From Scybalousia_A sp964542225 (GTDB taxonomy: Bacteria > Bacteroidota > Bacteroidia > Bacteroidales > P3), in contig CAZITO010000061.1 in the NCBI GenBank assembly GCA_964542225.1, positions 1-13,998 on the forward strand: a stretch of DNA of 13,998 nucleotides. Reading direction: 5' to 3'. Both the position numbers and the translations under genes were made by a program. Positions 7,691 through 13,998 of this stretch are shown here, piece by piece; position 1 is the first letter of the stretch, and each line of letters begins with the position of its first letter. The notes under the pieces were generated by a model. The model did not search any database. It saw only the letters and a program-made list of their open reading frames with translations, and was not told where the DNA came from.

Positions 7691-8112
7691 CAATCCTTGT
7701 TAAAAATCAAAATAGGTCTATTGTTTTTATATAAATACAGGTCTTCGTCTATTATAGCCCAAGAATCTATATCGTTAAGGTTGTTAAGATATAGCCTTTC
7801 CGTTTGTATGCTCTGAGATGGACAAGCCATTTTTGTACTGCCAATGTCTCTGAAAAGTATGTAATTCCTTTTTATAACAACTTGACCAACGTATGTATTA
7901 CATCCCGAACAACCGCTTGCATATTCATTTTCAGGCGTAATTATCAGAGTTATTTTTTCCTGTCCTTCTTGGTAATTGATTTTTCTGTTGTTTAGTCTGT
8001 TAAGCACCCAAACCTTGTTGTATATGGAAGAGTCTTCCTCTTGCAAAAGAGCCATACCCTTTGCACAAGAAAAAACAAACAACAATAATATTATACAAAC
8101 AATTCTTTGCAT
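7690..8112 (-). CDS. META-domain lipoprotein (HslJ-like)
   Basis: Predicted small envelope lipoprotein of 140 residues. The N-terminus MQRIVCIILLLFVFSC is a short signal peptide with a probable lipidated Cys at residue 16. The rest is one META/HslJ-type domain, recognised by GCSGCNTYVGQ (67-77), the TKMACPS block (93-99) and the following E-x-x-Y/L pattern (TERLYLNNL). In the family this fold occurs in HslJ, linked to heat-inducible expression and novobiocin resistance in E. coli, but its biochemical role is unknown. Its stop overlaps the priA start by one base. That pairing of an envelope lipoprotein with a replication helicase is functionally odd and may reflect only compact packing. No TAnnTTTG box is visible in the gap before it, so read-through past the hairpin at 8145-8165, or a non-consensus promoter, is possible. 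Confidence 0.8.
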   Translation of the reverse strand: MQRIVCIILLLFVFSCAKGMALLQEEDSSIYNKVWVLNRLNNRKINYQEGQEKITLIITPENEYASGCSGCNTYVGQVVIKRNYILFRDIGSTKMACPSQSIQTERLYLNNLNDIDSWAIIDEDLYLYKNNRPILIFNKD

Positions 8113-8135
8113 TTTTACTTTGACTTACTTATACC

Positions 8136-8165
8136 AAAAACCACGGCTTGAGACTTTCTCAAGCC
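8136..8165 (-). terminator. Hairpin terminator after dapA-fba
   Basis: GGCTTGAGA (8145-8153) and TCTCAAGCC (8157-8165) are perfect reverse complements around a 3-base loop. On the minus strand the stem is followed by GTGG and then five T (8140-8136), in position to end transcription from the aldolase gene, whose stop is at 8209. On the plus strand the stem is followed by ATAG and a six-T run (8170-8175), so it could work both ways, although no plus-strand gene precedes it here. Confidence 0.65.
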
Positions 8166-8208
8166 ATAGTTTTTTATTTGCGTAAATATTTTGCCTTTAT
8201 TTGTTTGA

Positions 8209-9201
8209 TTAGGCTTTGTTTGCAGAGCCCAAAACGTTTTTACATTTGTGTATGTAAAGTTCTTTCAATCTGTCTCTTGCTGGTCCAAGGTATTTTCTCG
8301 GGTCAAAAACTTCCGGTTGAGCAGAAAGCACCTCTCTTACAGCCGCCGTCATAGCCAAACGACCATCGGAATCTATGTTTATCTTACATACCGCACTCTT
8401 TGAAGCCTCTCGCAATTGGTCTTCCGGTATTCCTATGGCATCTTTTAAAGCACCGCCATGAGCATTAATACTCTTTACCAAATCTTGAGGCACAGAAGAA
8501 GAGCCATGTAATACAATAGGAAAGCCCGGAATACGTTTTTCTATTTCGTGTAAAATATCAAATCTCAATGGTGGTGGCACCAAAATTCCGTCTGCGTTGC
8601 GAGTACATTGCTCTGGTTTAAATTTGTTGGCTCCGTGACTTGTGCCTATGGAAATAGCAAGAGAATCCACACCCGTTTTCTTAACAAAATCTTCCACATC
8701 CTCAGGACGAGTATAAACATGCTCAGCCGCTTTAACATCATCCTCTATTCCTGCCAAAACTCCAAGTTCTCCTTCTACGGTTACATCGTACTGATGAGCA
8801 TATTCCACAACTTTTCTTGTCAATGCAACATTATCCTCATAAGAATGAGCAGAACCGTCTATCATTACAGAGGAAAAACCATATTCTATACAAGATTTGC
8901 AAAGTTCAAAAGTATCACCATGGTCAAGATGCAAAACGATAGGTATAGCATAACCCAATTCCTTAGCGTACTCAACCGCACCCTGAGCCATATAACGCAA
9001 AAGAGTTTGATTGGCATATTTTCTTGCTCCACTTGATACTTGAAGTATAACAGGAGATTTGCTCTCTACACAAGCCTGAATTATGGCTTGCATTTGTTCC
9101 ATATTGTTGAAATTGAAAGCCGGTATTGCGTAACCGCCATTGATGGCTTTTTTAAACAATTCTCTTGAATTGACAAGCCCTAAATCTTTATAGTTTACCA
9201 T
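8209..9201 (-). CDS. fba: Class II fructose-bisphosphate aldolase
   Basis: Zinc-dependent cytoplasmic aldolase that interconverts fructose 1,6-bisphosphate with dihydroxyacetone phosphate and glyceraldehyde 3-phosphate in glycolysis and gluconeogenesis. The 330 residues have the class II signatures: AFNFNNMEQ (28-36), HLDHGD (91-96) with catalytic D93 and zinc ligand H94, VEGELGVLAG (142-151), SIGTSHGANKF (184-194) with zinc ligand H189, and VLHGSSSVPQ (230-239) with zinc ligand H232. The NID triad near residues 275-277 also fits. Length and motifs favour fructose-bisphosphate over tagatose-bisphosphate aldolase. The ATG at 9201 lies 15 bases after the dapA stop and no separate promoter is visible, so the two are probably cotranscribed; a hairpin terminator follows at 8145-8165. 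Confidence 0.95.
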   Translation of the reverse strand: MVNYKDLGLVNSRELFKKAINGGYAIPAFNFNNMEQMQAIIQACVESKSPVILQVSSGARKYANQTLLRYMAQGAVEYAKELGYAIPIVLHLDHGDTFELCKSCIEYGFSSVMIDGSAHSYEDNVALTRKVVEYAHQYDVTVEGELGVLAGIEDDVKAAEHVYTRPEDVEDFVKKTGVDSLAISIGTSHGANKFKPEQCTRNADGILVPPPLRFDILHEIEKRIPGFPIVLHGSSSVPQDLVKSINAHGGALKDAIGIPEDQLREASKSAVCKINIDSDGRLAMTAAVREVLSAQPEVFDPRKYLGPARDRLKELYIHKCKNVLGSANKA

Positions 9202-9216
9202 GATATTTCTGTGTTT

Positions 9217-10110
9217 TTATTGTTGTATTTGTTTGATTATAGTCAATAACTTACTACCAAGTGTCTTACTTATCTTGGCTAAAGGCATACGTACTATATT
9301 ATCTCCATATCCCAATATTTCCAAAGCGGCTTTTATTCCTGCAGGATTTCCTTCTTCAAAAATAGCATTGGTAAAAGGCAACAGAGTATTGTGCAGGGCA
9401 AGAGCCTTTTTCATTGTTCCTTTTAAGGCAAAATTTACCATAGAACTAACCTGCTTTGGAAAAGCATTGGCAGTAACGCTTATAACCCCATTGGCACCAC
9501 AAGCAATCAAAGGCAATGTTAGAGCATCCTCACCACTAACCAAAGAAAACCCCTCCGGCTTACATCTTAAAATCTCCATACATTGCGACATATCTCCCGA
9601 GGCTTCCTTTATACCGATAATGTTTTTGTTTTCCTCTGCAAGTTTTAAAACGGTTTCTGCCTTTAAATTACATCCCGTCCTACCCGGAACATTGTAAATT
9701 ATCACAGGCAAAGGAGAACAAGAAGCAATAAATCTATAATGAGAAAAGAGTCCTTTCTGAGAAGGTTTATTGTAGTAAGGAGCAACCGATAATATAGCAT
9801 CAAATTCATTGGCATCCAAATGAGTAATTTTACTGATGAGTTCTTTTGTGTTGTTTCCTCCCATACCCAAAACAACAGGCACCCTGCCATTGACATGGTC
9901 AAGAGTATAATCTTTTATAGCCGAAATTTCTTTATCCGTAAGTGTCGGATACTCACTTGTTGTACCCAAACAAACCAAATAATCCACTCCTTCCTCTATA
10001 CAATTATCTATTAGTTTGCCAAGACTTGCAAAATCTATGTTTTCATGCTTATCAAAAGGTGTTACAAGTGCTACTCCCGTACCTTTTATGTTGAATTCTT
10101 TATTTGCCAT
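9217..10110 (-). CDS. dapA: 4-hydroxy-tetrahydrodipicolinate synthase DapA
   Basis: Cytoplasmic Schiff-base lyase that condenses pyruvate with aspartate semialdehyde, the first committed step to diaminopimelate and lysine, needed for peptidoglycan. The 297 residues form one TIM barrel. The Schiff-base lysine is K168 in IIGIKEASGD. The catalytic triad is also present: Y139 in IIYNVPGRTG, and the threonine pair T50-T51. R144 for substrate carboxylate binding is kept. The active-site loop reads GTTSEYPTL instead of the common GTTGE(S/A)xTL, a lineage variant that keeps both threonines. Other lyases of this fold (NanA-like) are less likely given these motifs. A good promoter lies at 10172-10202, leaving a leader of roughly 55 bases, and fba follows 15 bases downstream. 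Confidence 0.95.
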   Translation of the reverse strand: MANKEFNIKGTGVALVTPFDKHENIDFASLGKLIDNCIEEGVDYLVCLGTTSEYPTLTDKEISAIKDYTLDHVNGRVPVVLGMGGNNTKELISKITHLDANEFDAILSVAPYYNKPSQKGLFSHYRFIASCSPLPVIIYNVPGRTGCNLKAETVLKLAEENKNIIGIKEASGDMSQCMEILRCKPEGFSLVSGEDALTLPLIACGANGVISVTANAFPKQVSSMVNFALKGTMKKALALHNTLLPFTNAIFEEGNPAGIKAALEILGYGDNIVRMPLAKISKTLGSKLLTIIKQIQQ

Positions 10111-10171
10111 AATTATAATATTTACTCTTTTTGTTGTTTCTCCTTTTGGAAAGATAAACTACCTTTAATTG

Positions 10172-10202
10172 CAAAATTAAGTTGTTTTTTCTTTATAACA
10201 AA
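10172..10202 (-). promoter_or_regulatory. -33/-7 promoter for dapA-fba
   Basis: On the minus strand TTTG (10202-10199) is followed after 19 bases by TAATTTTG (10179-10172) and then CAA. Both elements and the spacing match the Bacteroidota consensus. Transcription would begin near 10165, giving a leader of about 55 bases before the ATG at 10110. I saw no strong hairpin or riboswitch-like fold in that AT-rich leader. Confidence 0.72.
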
Positions 10203-10243
10203 ACTTTTATTTGATAAACTTACATTTTCAATGGTTTTTTATC

Positions 10244-11368
10244 TTACTTAGGAGCCTTTTTTATGAGAAATATTGCCACAAAGCCAAATAAAACCAAAGG
10301 AATACTCTCTCCCAAAACAGGAGAAAGATTGCCATTGGTAGAGGCTGCAACCATTATTTTCATTAATAGAATAAGAATGAAAGCCAAAGCAATAGCCAAA
10401 GCAAGATTTGCCCCCATACCGCCTCTTTTTTTCTTACATGAAAGAGTTACTCCTATGATAGTCAATATAATAAAGGCTATTGGGTTAAACAATCGCTGAT
10501 ATTTTTCCACCAAAAGTTTTGGTACAAGACTGCTTCCTTTCATTGTTTCTCTTTGTATGGCATTATTCAACTGAAAAAAATCCAAAACATCAACCTTAAA
10601 CAATTTGGCATTGAAATCCAAAGGCTTCAATCCGTTTTTTATTCTCATAGTACTGCCTTTGACCAATTTCTCTTGTTTTCCGTCTATTTCTCTTATGGCA
10701 TAATTATATAGGAGCCAATCGTTTTGCAGGCTATCATATTTTGCCTCATCCGCCGTGATTCTTTTGACCACTGCATTGTTATCAAAAGTTTCCTGTACAA
10801 ACATATAGCCTGTATTTATCTCGTTGTTGTAAGAAAGCACATAAACCTGAGTATTTTTGTTGCTTTGTATGTGTATATTGTTTTGAATATTGGTGTACTT
10901 GTTTCTATAATACTTTTGTTCAAATTGATAACGAGTTACATTCAATTGAGGAATCAAAAAATTGGACAGATATAACATAATGACACCTACAAAAACAGCA
11001 GAAACAATATAAGGTCTCAGCATTCTTTTGAAAGAAATGCCTGCGGCAAGTATGGCTGTTATTTCAGAACGCATGGTTAAACGAGAAGTAACAAAAACAA
11101 TGGATATAAAGAAAAACAAATGACCAAATTGATTGGTGTAAAAGGGAGCAAGATTAAGATAATAGTCCAAAAGCACCGCCTTTAAAGGCGCCTCCCTATC
11201 TATGAAATCATCTATCTTAAAACTCAAATCTATGATGATAATAACAAAATCTATCAAAATAATAGAGACAAAAAAAGTCGCAAGTACTTTTTTTATAATG
11301 TACCAATCCAAAGTATTTAGAAAATAAGATTTTCCACTCTTGTTTTTTAATCCCTTATAGTTTGCCAT
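10244..11368 (-). CDS. LptF/LptG family permease (YjgP/YjgQ)
   Basis: Predicted inner-membrane subunit of the LptB2FG transporter that extracts lipopolysaccharide and feeds it to the periplasmic Lpt bridge. The 374 residues have the family layout: a cytoplasmic N-terminus, membrane spans near 28-48, 77-97 and 119-140, a periplasmic beta-rich domain of about 145-285, then spans near 293-310, 319-342 and 353-371. The family elements LDWYIIKKVLATFF (19-32), SEITAILAAGIS (101-112) and the basic loop CKKKRGGMG (311-319) are present. LptF and LptG cannot be told apart here. The frame is open back to a GTG at 11437, inside tgt, with an AAGGAG at 11448-11453. I prefer the ATG at 11368, 26 bases after the tgt stop, because the longer version adds 23 basic residues not typical of the family. 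It is probably cotranscribed with tgt, an arrangement I recall as common in Bacteroidota. Confidence 0.9.
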   Translation of the reverse strand: MANYKGLKNKSGKSYFLNTLDWYIIKKVLATFFVSIILIDFVIIIIDLSFKIDDFIDREAPLKAVLLDYYLNLAPFYTNQFGHLFFFISIVFVTSRLTMRSEITAILAAGISFKRMLRPYIVSAVFVGVIMLYLSNFLIPQLNVTRYQFEQKYYRNKYTNIQNNIHIQSNKNTQVYVLSYNNEINTGYMFVQETFDNNAVVKRITADEAKYDSLQNDWLLYNYAIREIDGKQEKLVKGSTMRIKNGLKPLDFNAKLFKVDVLDFFQLNNAIQRETMKGSSLVPKLLVEKYQRLFNPIAFIILTIIGVTLSCKKKRGGMGANLALAIALAFILILLMKIMVAASTNGNLSPVLGESIPLVLFGFVAIFLIKKAPK

Positions 11369-11394
11369 GCAGAATTTTGAAAGTTTTCTTTTTT

Positions 11395-12525
11395 TTAAAG
11401 TCTTGTAGATAATTTTTTTACCATCATATTTTTCCACGCCAAAAAATCTCCTTGCAAAATATGTTCTCTTGCCTGACGCATAAGTTCCAAATAAAAAGCA
11501 AGATTATGTATGGAGGCTATTTCCAAGGCCAATAACTCAGAGGAAACAAAAAGATGTCTGAGGTAAGCCTTAGAATAAAGAGTATCTACTTTTGCAGTAC
11601 CATTAATGTCTATGGGAGAAAAGTCCTCAGCCCATTTTTTGTTTCTCATATTCATAGTACCCTCCATTGTGAATAGCATGGCATTTCTGCCGTTACGTGT
11701 CGGCATAACACAATCAAACATATCTATACCCAAAGCAATACCTTCCAAAAGATTTTGAGGAGTACCAACACCCATTAAATAACGAGGTTTATCCTTAGGA
11801 AGAATATCCGTGCAAATATCGGTTATTTCATACATTTGCTCGGTAGGTTCCCCGACTGAAAGGCCTCCCAAAGCATAACCTTCCGCATCGTATTGTATCA
11901 CATTTTCACAAGCCATCTTTCTAAGGTCTTTATATACACTACCTTGCACAATAGGGAAAAGACTTTGATGATAATCATATATTGGTTGGGTGGAATGAAA
12001 TCTTTGCATACAACGTTTTAGCCACAAAGAAGTAATGTCCAAAGATTTTTTTGCGTATGAGTAATCACAAGGATATGGTGTGCATTCATCAAAAGCCATC
12101 ATAATATCGGCTCCTATAAGCCTTTGAGTATCCATTACATTTTCCGGAGTAAAATTATGCAAAGACCCGTCTATATGAGAGCGAAAAACACAACCTTCTT
12201 CTGTTATTTTTCTTATTTTGCCAAGAGAATAAACTTGAAATCCTCCACTATCGGTAAGCATAGGCTTGTTCCAAGAATTAAATTTTTGAATACCTCCCGC
12301 TTGGCGTATTATCTCGGTTCCTGGACGCAAATAAAGATGATAAGTGTTCCCAAGTATAATTTGAGCCTTAACCTCCACTGTCAGTGTGTCTATACCTACA
12401 CCTTTAACACTTCCCACAGTGCCGACCGGCATAAATATGGGAGTAAGTATTTCCCCGTGTGCAGTGCTTATTTTACCAGCACGGGCTTTGCAATCTTGTG
12501 ATATATAGTTAATTTCAAAGTTCAT
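11395..12525 (-). CDS. tgt: Queuine/preQ1 tRNA-guanine transglycosylase Tgt
   Basis: Cytoplasmic enzyme that swaps guanine 34 for preQ1 in tRNAs for Asp, Asn, His and Tyr, on the way to queuosine. The 376 residues cover the whole TIM-barrel enzyme. Visible active-site blocks are TDSGGFQVYS (91-100) with D92, FDEC around D146, GGLSVGE (220-226) and MFDCVMPTRNGR (269-280) with the probable nucleophile D271. The C-terminal zinc site is abnormal. The usual DxxCDCYTCxNYSxAYLxHL reads DINGTAKVDTLYSKAYLRHL (306-325), so all three cysteine ligands are gone, while the histidine block IHNLAFYLELM (339-349) stays. From memory, other Bacteroidota Tgt proteins show a similar YVDT-type sequence, so this is probably a lineage trait. 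The promoter is at 12565-12572; the permease gene follows. Confidence 0.95.
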   Translation of the reverse strand: MNFEINYISQDCKARAGKISTAHGEILTPIFMPVGTVGSVKGVGIDTLTVEVKAQIILGNTYHLYLRPGTEIIRQAGGIQKFNSWNKPMLTDSGGFQVYSLGKIRKITEEGCVFRSHIDGSLHNFTPENVMDTQRLIGADIMMAFDECTPYPCDYSYAKKSLDITSLWLKRCMQRFHSTQPIYDYHQSLFPIVQGSVYKDLRKMACENVIQYDAEGYALGGLSVGEPTEQMYEITDICTDILPKDKPRYLMGVGTPQNLLEGIALGIDMFDCVMPTRNGRNAMLFTMEGTMNMRNKKWAEDFSPIDINGTAKVDTLYSKAYLRHLFVSSELLALEIASIHNLAFYLELMRQAREHILQGDFLAWKNMMVKKLSTRL

Positions 12526-12564
12526 GTTAAGTTATTAACAATTTTTAGTAAAGAAAATTTTTTA

Positions 12565-12572
12565 CAAAAGTA
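12565..12572 (-). promoter_or_regulatory. -7 box for tgt and the permease gene
   Basis: The minus strand reads TACTTTTG, about 40 bases before the tgt ATG at 12525. Its -33 region would fall near 12592-12597, on top of the opposing -7 box at 12595-12602, and I see no TTTG there. The two divergent promoters therefore share the same ~38 bases. Confidence 0.55.
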
Positions 12573-12594
12573 CTCATAAATAGTGAATAATGAA

Positions 12595-12602
12595 TAAATT
12601 TG
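12595..12602 (+). promoter_or_regulatory. -7 box for the glycosyltransferase gene
   Basis: TAAATTTG followed by CA fits the Bacteroidota -7 consensus and lies 22 bases before the ATG at 12625, leaving a leader of under 20 bases. The -33 region would overlap the opposing tgt -7 box at 12565-12572, and no exact TTTG is present there. Confidence 0.55.
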
Positions 12603-12624
12603 CATAAAAATATTTCGCGTTGTT

Positions 12625-13800
12625 ATGTTTGATTTTTTGAATTATAAATTCTCTGTTTTGACTCTAAGTTTTGCTATTGCTGTAGGTATAATTGTGATAA
12701 TGGAATTGTTACATTACATAATTGTTTATGGCAGAATTGTTTTTTACAAACCAAAAAGCAAAGATGAAACACCTTCCAACACCACTTCGGAAAACGAAGG
12801 GGTTAGCGTGGTTGTGGTAGTGAACAACAATTTAGAAGCCTTAAAAAAAGATTTTGTTATGATATTGGAACAAAATTATCCGCTGTTTGAAGTTGTTGTA
12901 GTTAACGAAGATTCACAGGACGATAGCGAATTTGTTCTACATATTTTACAAAAAAACTATTCTAATATAAAGGTTATAAATTTGGGGAAAAATGCAAACA
13001 ATTTTTCCGATAGAAAATTTTCTCTTTCCATTGGCATACGCTCAGCCAAATACAACAATATAGTTTTAACAGATGTTACTTGTAAGATACAAGATTTTAA
13101 TTGGTTAAAGAAATTATGTAATTCTTTTGTTTATAGTGATAAAAAAATACTTATAGGTTACAGTTCGCCGCAATACGAAAAGGGACTGACAAATAATTTG
13201 GCAAGATATTATCATCTTAATTGGGCTATGAATGTATTGGGATATGGTTTGTTAGGTATGCCTTTTTCTGCCGATAGCAACAATATGGCTTACAATAAAA
13301 AATTTTTCTTTGACAAAGGAGGACTTATTTCACAGTATAGGGATAAGTGCAGACAAGAGGATTATTTTGTATCTCGCTATGCCAACAAAAAAAATACAAT
13401 GATAAACATTGCTCCAAGTTCGTTCTCTCTTTGTCTTGCCATGACTTCGTATTCCGAATTTAAACGAATAGCCTATTCTCGTTATATTTCTCATAGAACA
13501 TTTCCTTTTATGACAAAATTGCGTTTGGCTATTCTACCATTGGCAACGCTGTTATTGTATGTATTGTTGGCAATGTTGATTATTTGGGGTATGCCATGGC
13601 AGTTTGCTCTTATTCCAATCATAATCAAATGGACAATGCAAATAATATATTACTATAAATGCAGTAATAAATTAAAAACCAAAATACCTTATTTATTTGC
13701 GCCTTTGTTGGAAATTTATTTTATGTTCTTTAACTTCAATTTAAGACTTAAAAAACTTTTCTATCGCAAGAAAACATACAAAATAAGGTGGAAGAAATAA
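12625..13800 (+). CDS. Membrane-anchored family 2 glycosyltransferase
   Basis: Predicted inner-membrane glycosyltransferase of 391 residues, probably adding sugars to an envelope glycan; donor and acceptor cannot be told. An N-terminal membrane span (about 11-37) leads to a GT-A catalytic domain (about 58-290) and then C-terminal spans near 300-322, 325-345 and 353-372. The nucleotide-binding block is VVVNEDSQDDS (91-101). The metal-binding DxD block, normally LTDADC in close relatives, reads LTDVTC (148-153), so the second Asp is a Thr. The acceptor-side block is SADSNNMAYNKKFF (215-228), where relatives have GRNLAYKK, and the catalytic-base block is QEDYFVSRYAN (244-254), usually DDDLF. These changes suggest a divergent or metal-poor enzyme, though the fold looks intact. 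It diverges from tgt, and its 3' end meets the palindromic repeat after 16 bases. Confidence 0.85.
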   Translation: MFDFLNYKFSVLTLSFAIAVGIIVIMELLHYIIVYGRIVFYKPKSKDETPSNTTSENEGVSVVVVVNNNLEALKKDFVMILEQNYPLFEVVVVNEDSQDDSEFVLHILQKNYSNIKVINLGKNANNFSDRKFSLSIGIRSAKYNNIVLTDVTCKIQDFNWLKKLCNSFVYSDKKILIGYSSPQYEKGLTNNLARYYHLNWAMNVLGYGLLGMPFSADSNNMAYNKKFFFDKGGLISQYRDKCRQEDYFVSRYANKKNTMINIAPSSFSLCLAMTSYSEFKRIAYSRYISHRTFPFMTKLRLAILPLATLLLYVLLAMLIIWGMPWQFALIPIIIKWTMQIIYYYKCSNKLKTKIPYLFAPLLEIYFMFFNFNLRLKKLFYRKKTYKIRWKK

Positions 13801-13816
13801 CACCTGTTAACCTATA

Positions 13817-13878
13817 CAAAACCCTTAAAAAACACCCAATGGGTGCGGCTTTGCCCTTATAAAATCCCCTATGGGTGC
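13817..13878 (-). repeat. Palindromic repeat units, right copy (inverted)
   Basis: Two abutting units, read on the minus strand. Unit e (13878-13847) is GCACCCATAGGGGA, then TTTTATAAGGGCAAAGCC; its palindrome is imperfect, with only CCC/GGG pairing. Unit d (13846-13817) has perfect arms CACCC/GGGTG around ATT, then TTTTTTAAGGGT, and diverges after that. Bases 13821-13853 match left-array bases 285-317 in inverted orientation at 32 of 33 positions, including the AAAGCC-to-GCACCC junction between units. The element points toward the stop codon of the glycosyltransferase gene, as the left array points toward the mnmA stop. In the minus-strand direction unit d is a GC-rich hairpin followed directly by six T, so it could stop leftward transcription. 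Confidence 0.75.
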
Positions 13879-13922
13879 GTTTACTGAAAATCAATAAGTT
13901 ACAAATTAAAAAGTTGCACGCG

Positions 13923-13954
13923 TTTGGTCAGGTCGTAGAATCTTCGTAACTTTG
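13923..13954 (+). promoter_or_regulatory. Strong promoter for a gene beyond the right edge
   Basis: TTTG (13923-13926) and TAACTTTG (13947-13954), spaced by 20 bases and followed by CA, match the Bacteroidota -33/-7 consensus exactly. Transcription would start near 13960 and run out of the window. No start codon and no tRNA or rRNA 5' end is seen in the last 40 bases, so the target is unknown. Confidence 0.7.
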
Positions 13955-13998
13955 CATAGAGAAATACCCCTATCACAAAATTCCTTATTTTTACCTTT

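Noticed and set aside
11435..11453. GTG start with AAGGAG 10 bases upstream for the permease gene, overlapping tgt
   Set aside because: The AAGGAG is explained by tgt codons, Bacteroidota rarely use Shine-Dalgarno pairing, and the ATG at 11368 gives a typical family N-terminus.
12548..12565. AT-rich hairpin GTAAA/TTTAC upstream of tgt as a leader regulator or preQ1 riboswitch
   Set aside because: The stem is short and AT-only, it overlaps the promoter rather than the transcript, and no preQ1 aptamer sequence is seen.

Overview
The window looks like ordinary chromosome from an AT-rich, uncultured-type member of the Bacteroidota, most likely order Bacteroidales. The evidence is a secreted protein with a type IX secretion (gliding-motility type B) C-terminal domain, seven promoter-like TAnnTTTG -7 boxes at gene starts, no reliable Shine-Dalgarno sequences, and Bacteroidota-type versions of Tgt, class II aldolase, PriA and MnmA. 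Outer-membrane and diaminopimelate genes fit a Gram-negative cell.

Layout, left to right. Positions 1-464 hold no convincing gene, but carry an inverted-repeat-rich stretch (1-160) and an array of short palindromic repeat units (216-323). A minus-strand pair follows, pssA then mnmA (465-2300). A divergent gene for a T9SS-exported surface protein runs 2519-4282 and converges, with 9 bases between stops, on a PHP-family phosphoesterase gene (4292-5146, minus). Next on the minus strand come a META-domain lipoprotein gene and priA, which overlap by one base as TGATG (5207-8112), then a hairpin terminator (8145-8165), then dapA followed by the class II aldolase gene (8209-10110). A second minus-strand pair, tgt and an LptF/LptG-type permease gene, spans 10244-12525. 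It diverges from a plus-strand family 2 glycosyltransferase gene (12625-13800) across a 99-base gap in which two opposing promoters overlap. The last 198 bases carry a second, inverted copy of the palindromic repeat and a near-perfect promoter pointing out of the window.

The genes are mostly housekeeping: tRNA wobble modification (mnmA, tgt), phospholipid synthesis (pssA), envelope biogenesis (permease, glycosyltransferase, dapA), central carbon metabolism (fba) and replication restart (priA). I see no defence system, mobile element, CRISPR array or new multigene system. The most novel signal is the short repeat family. Its hairpin arms differ between copies in a compensating way, and at both ends of the window it sits in the same orientation relative to the 3' end of the adjacent gene. 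Second are the loss of all three zinc-ligand cysteines in Tgt and the altered metal-site motif in the glycosyltransferase.
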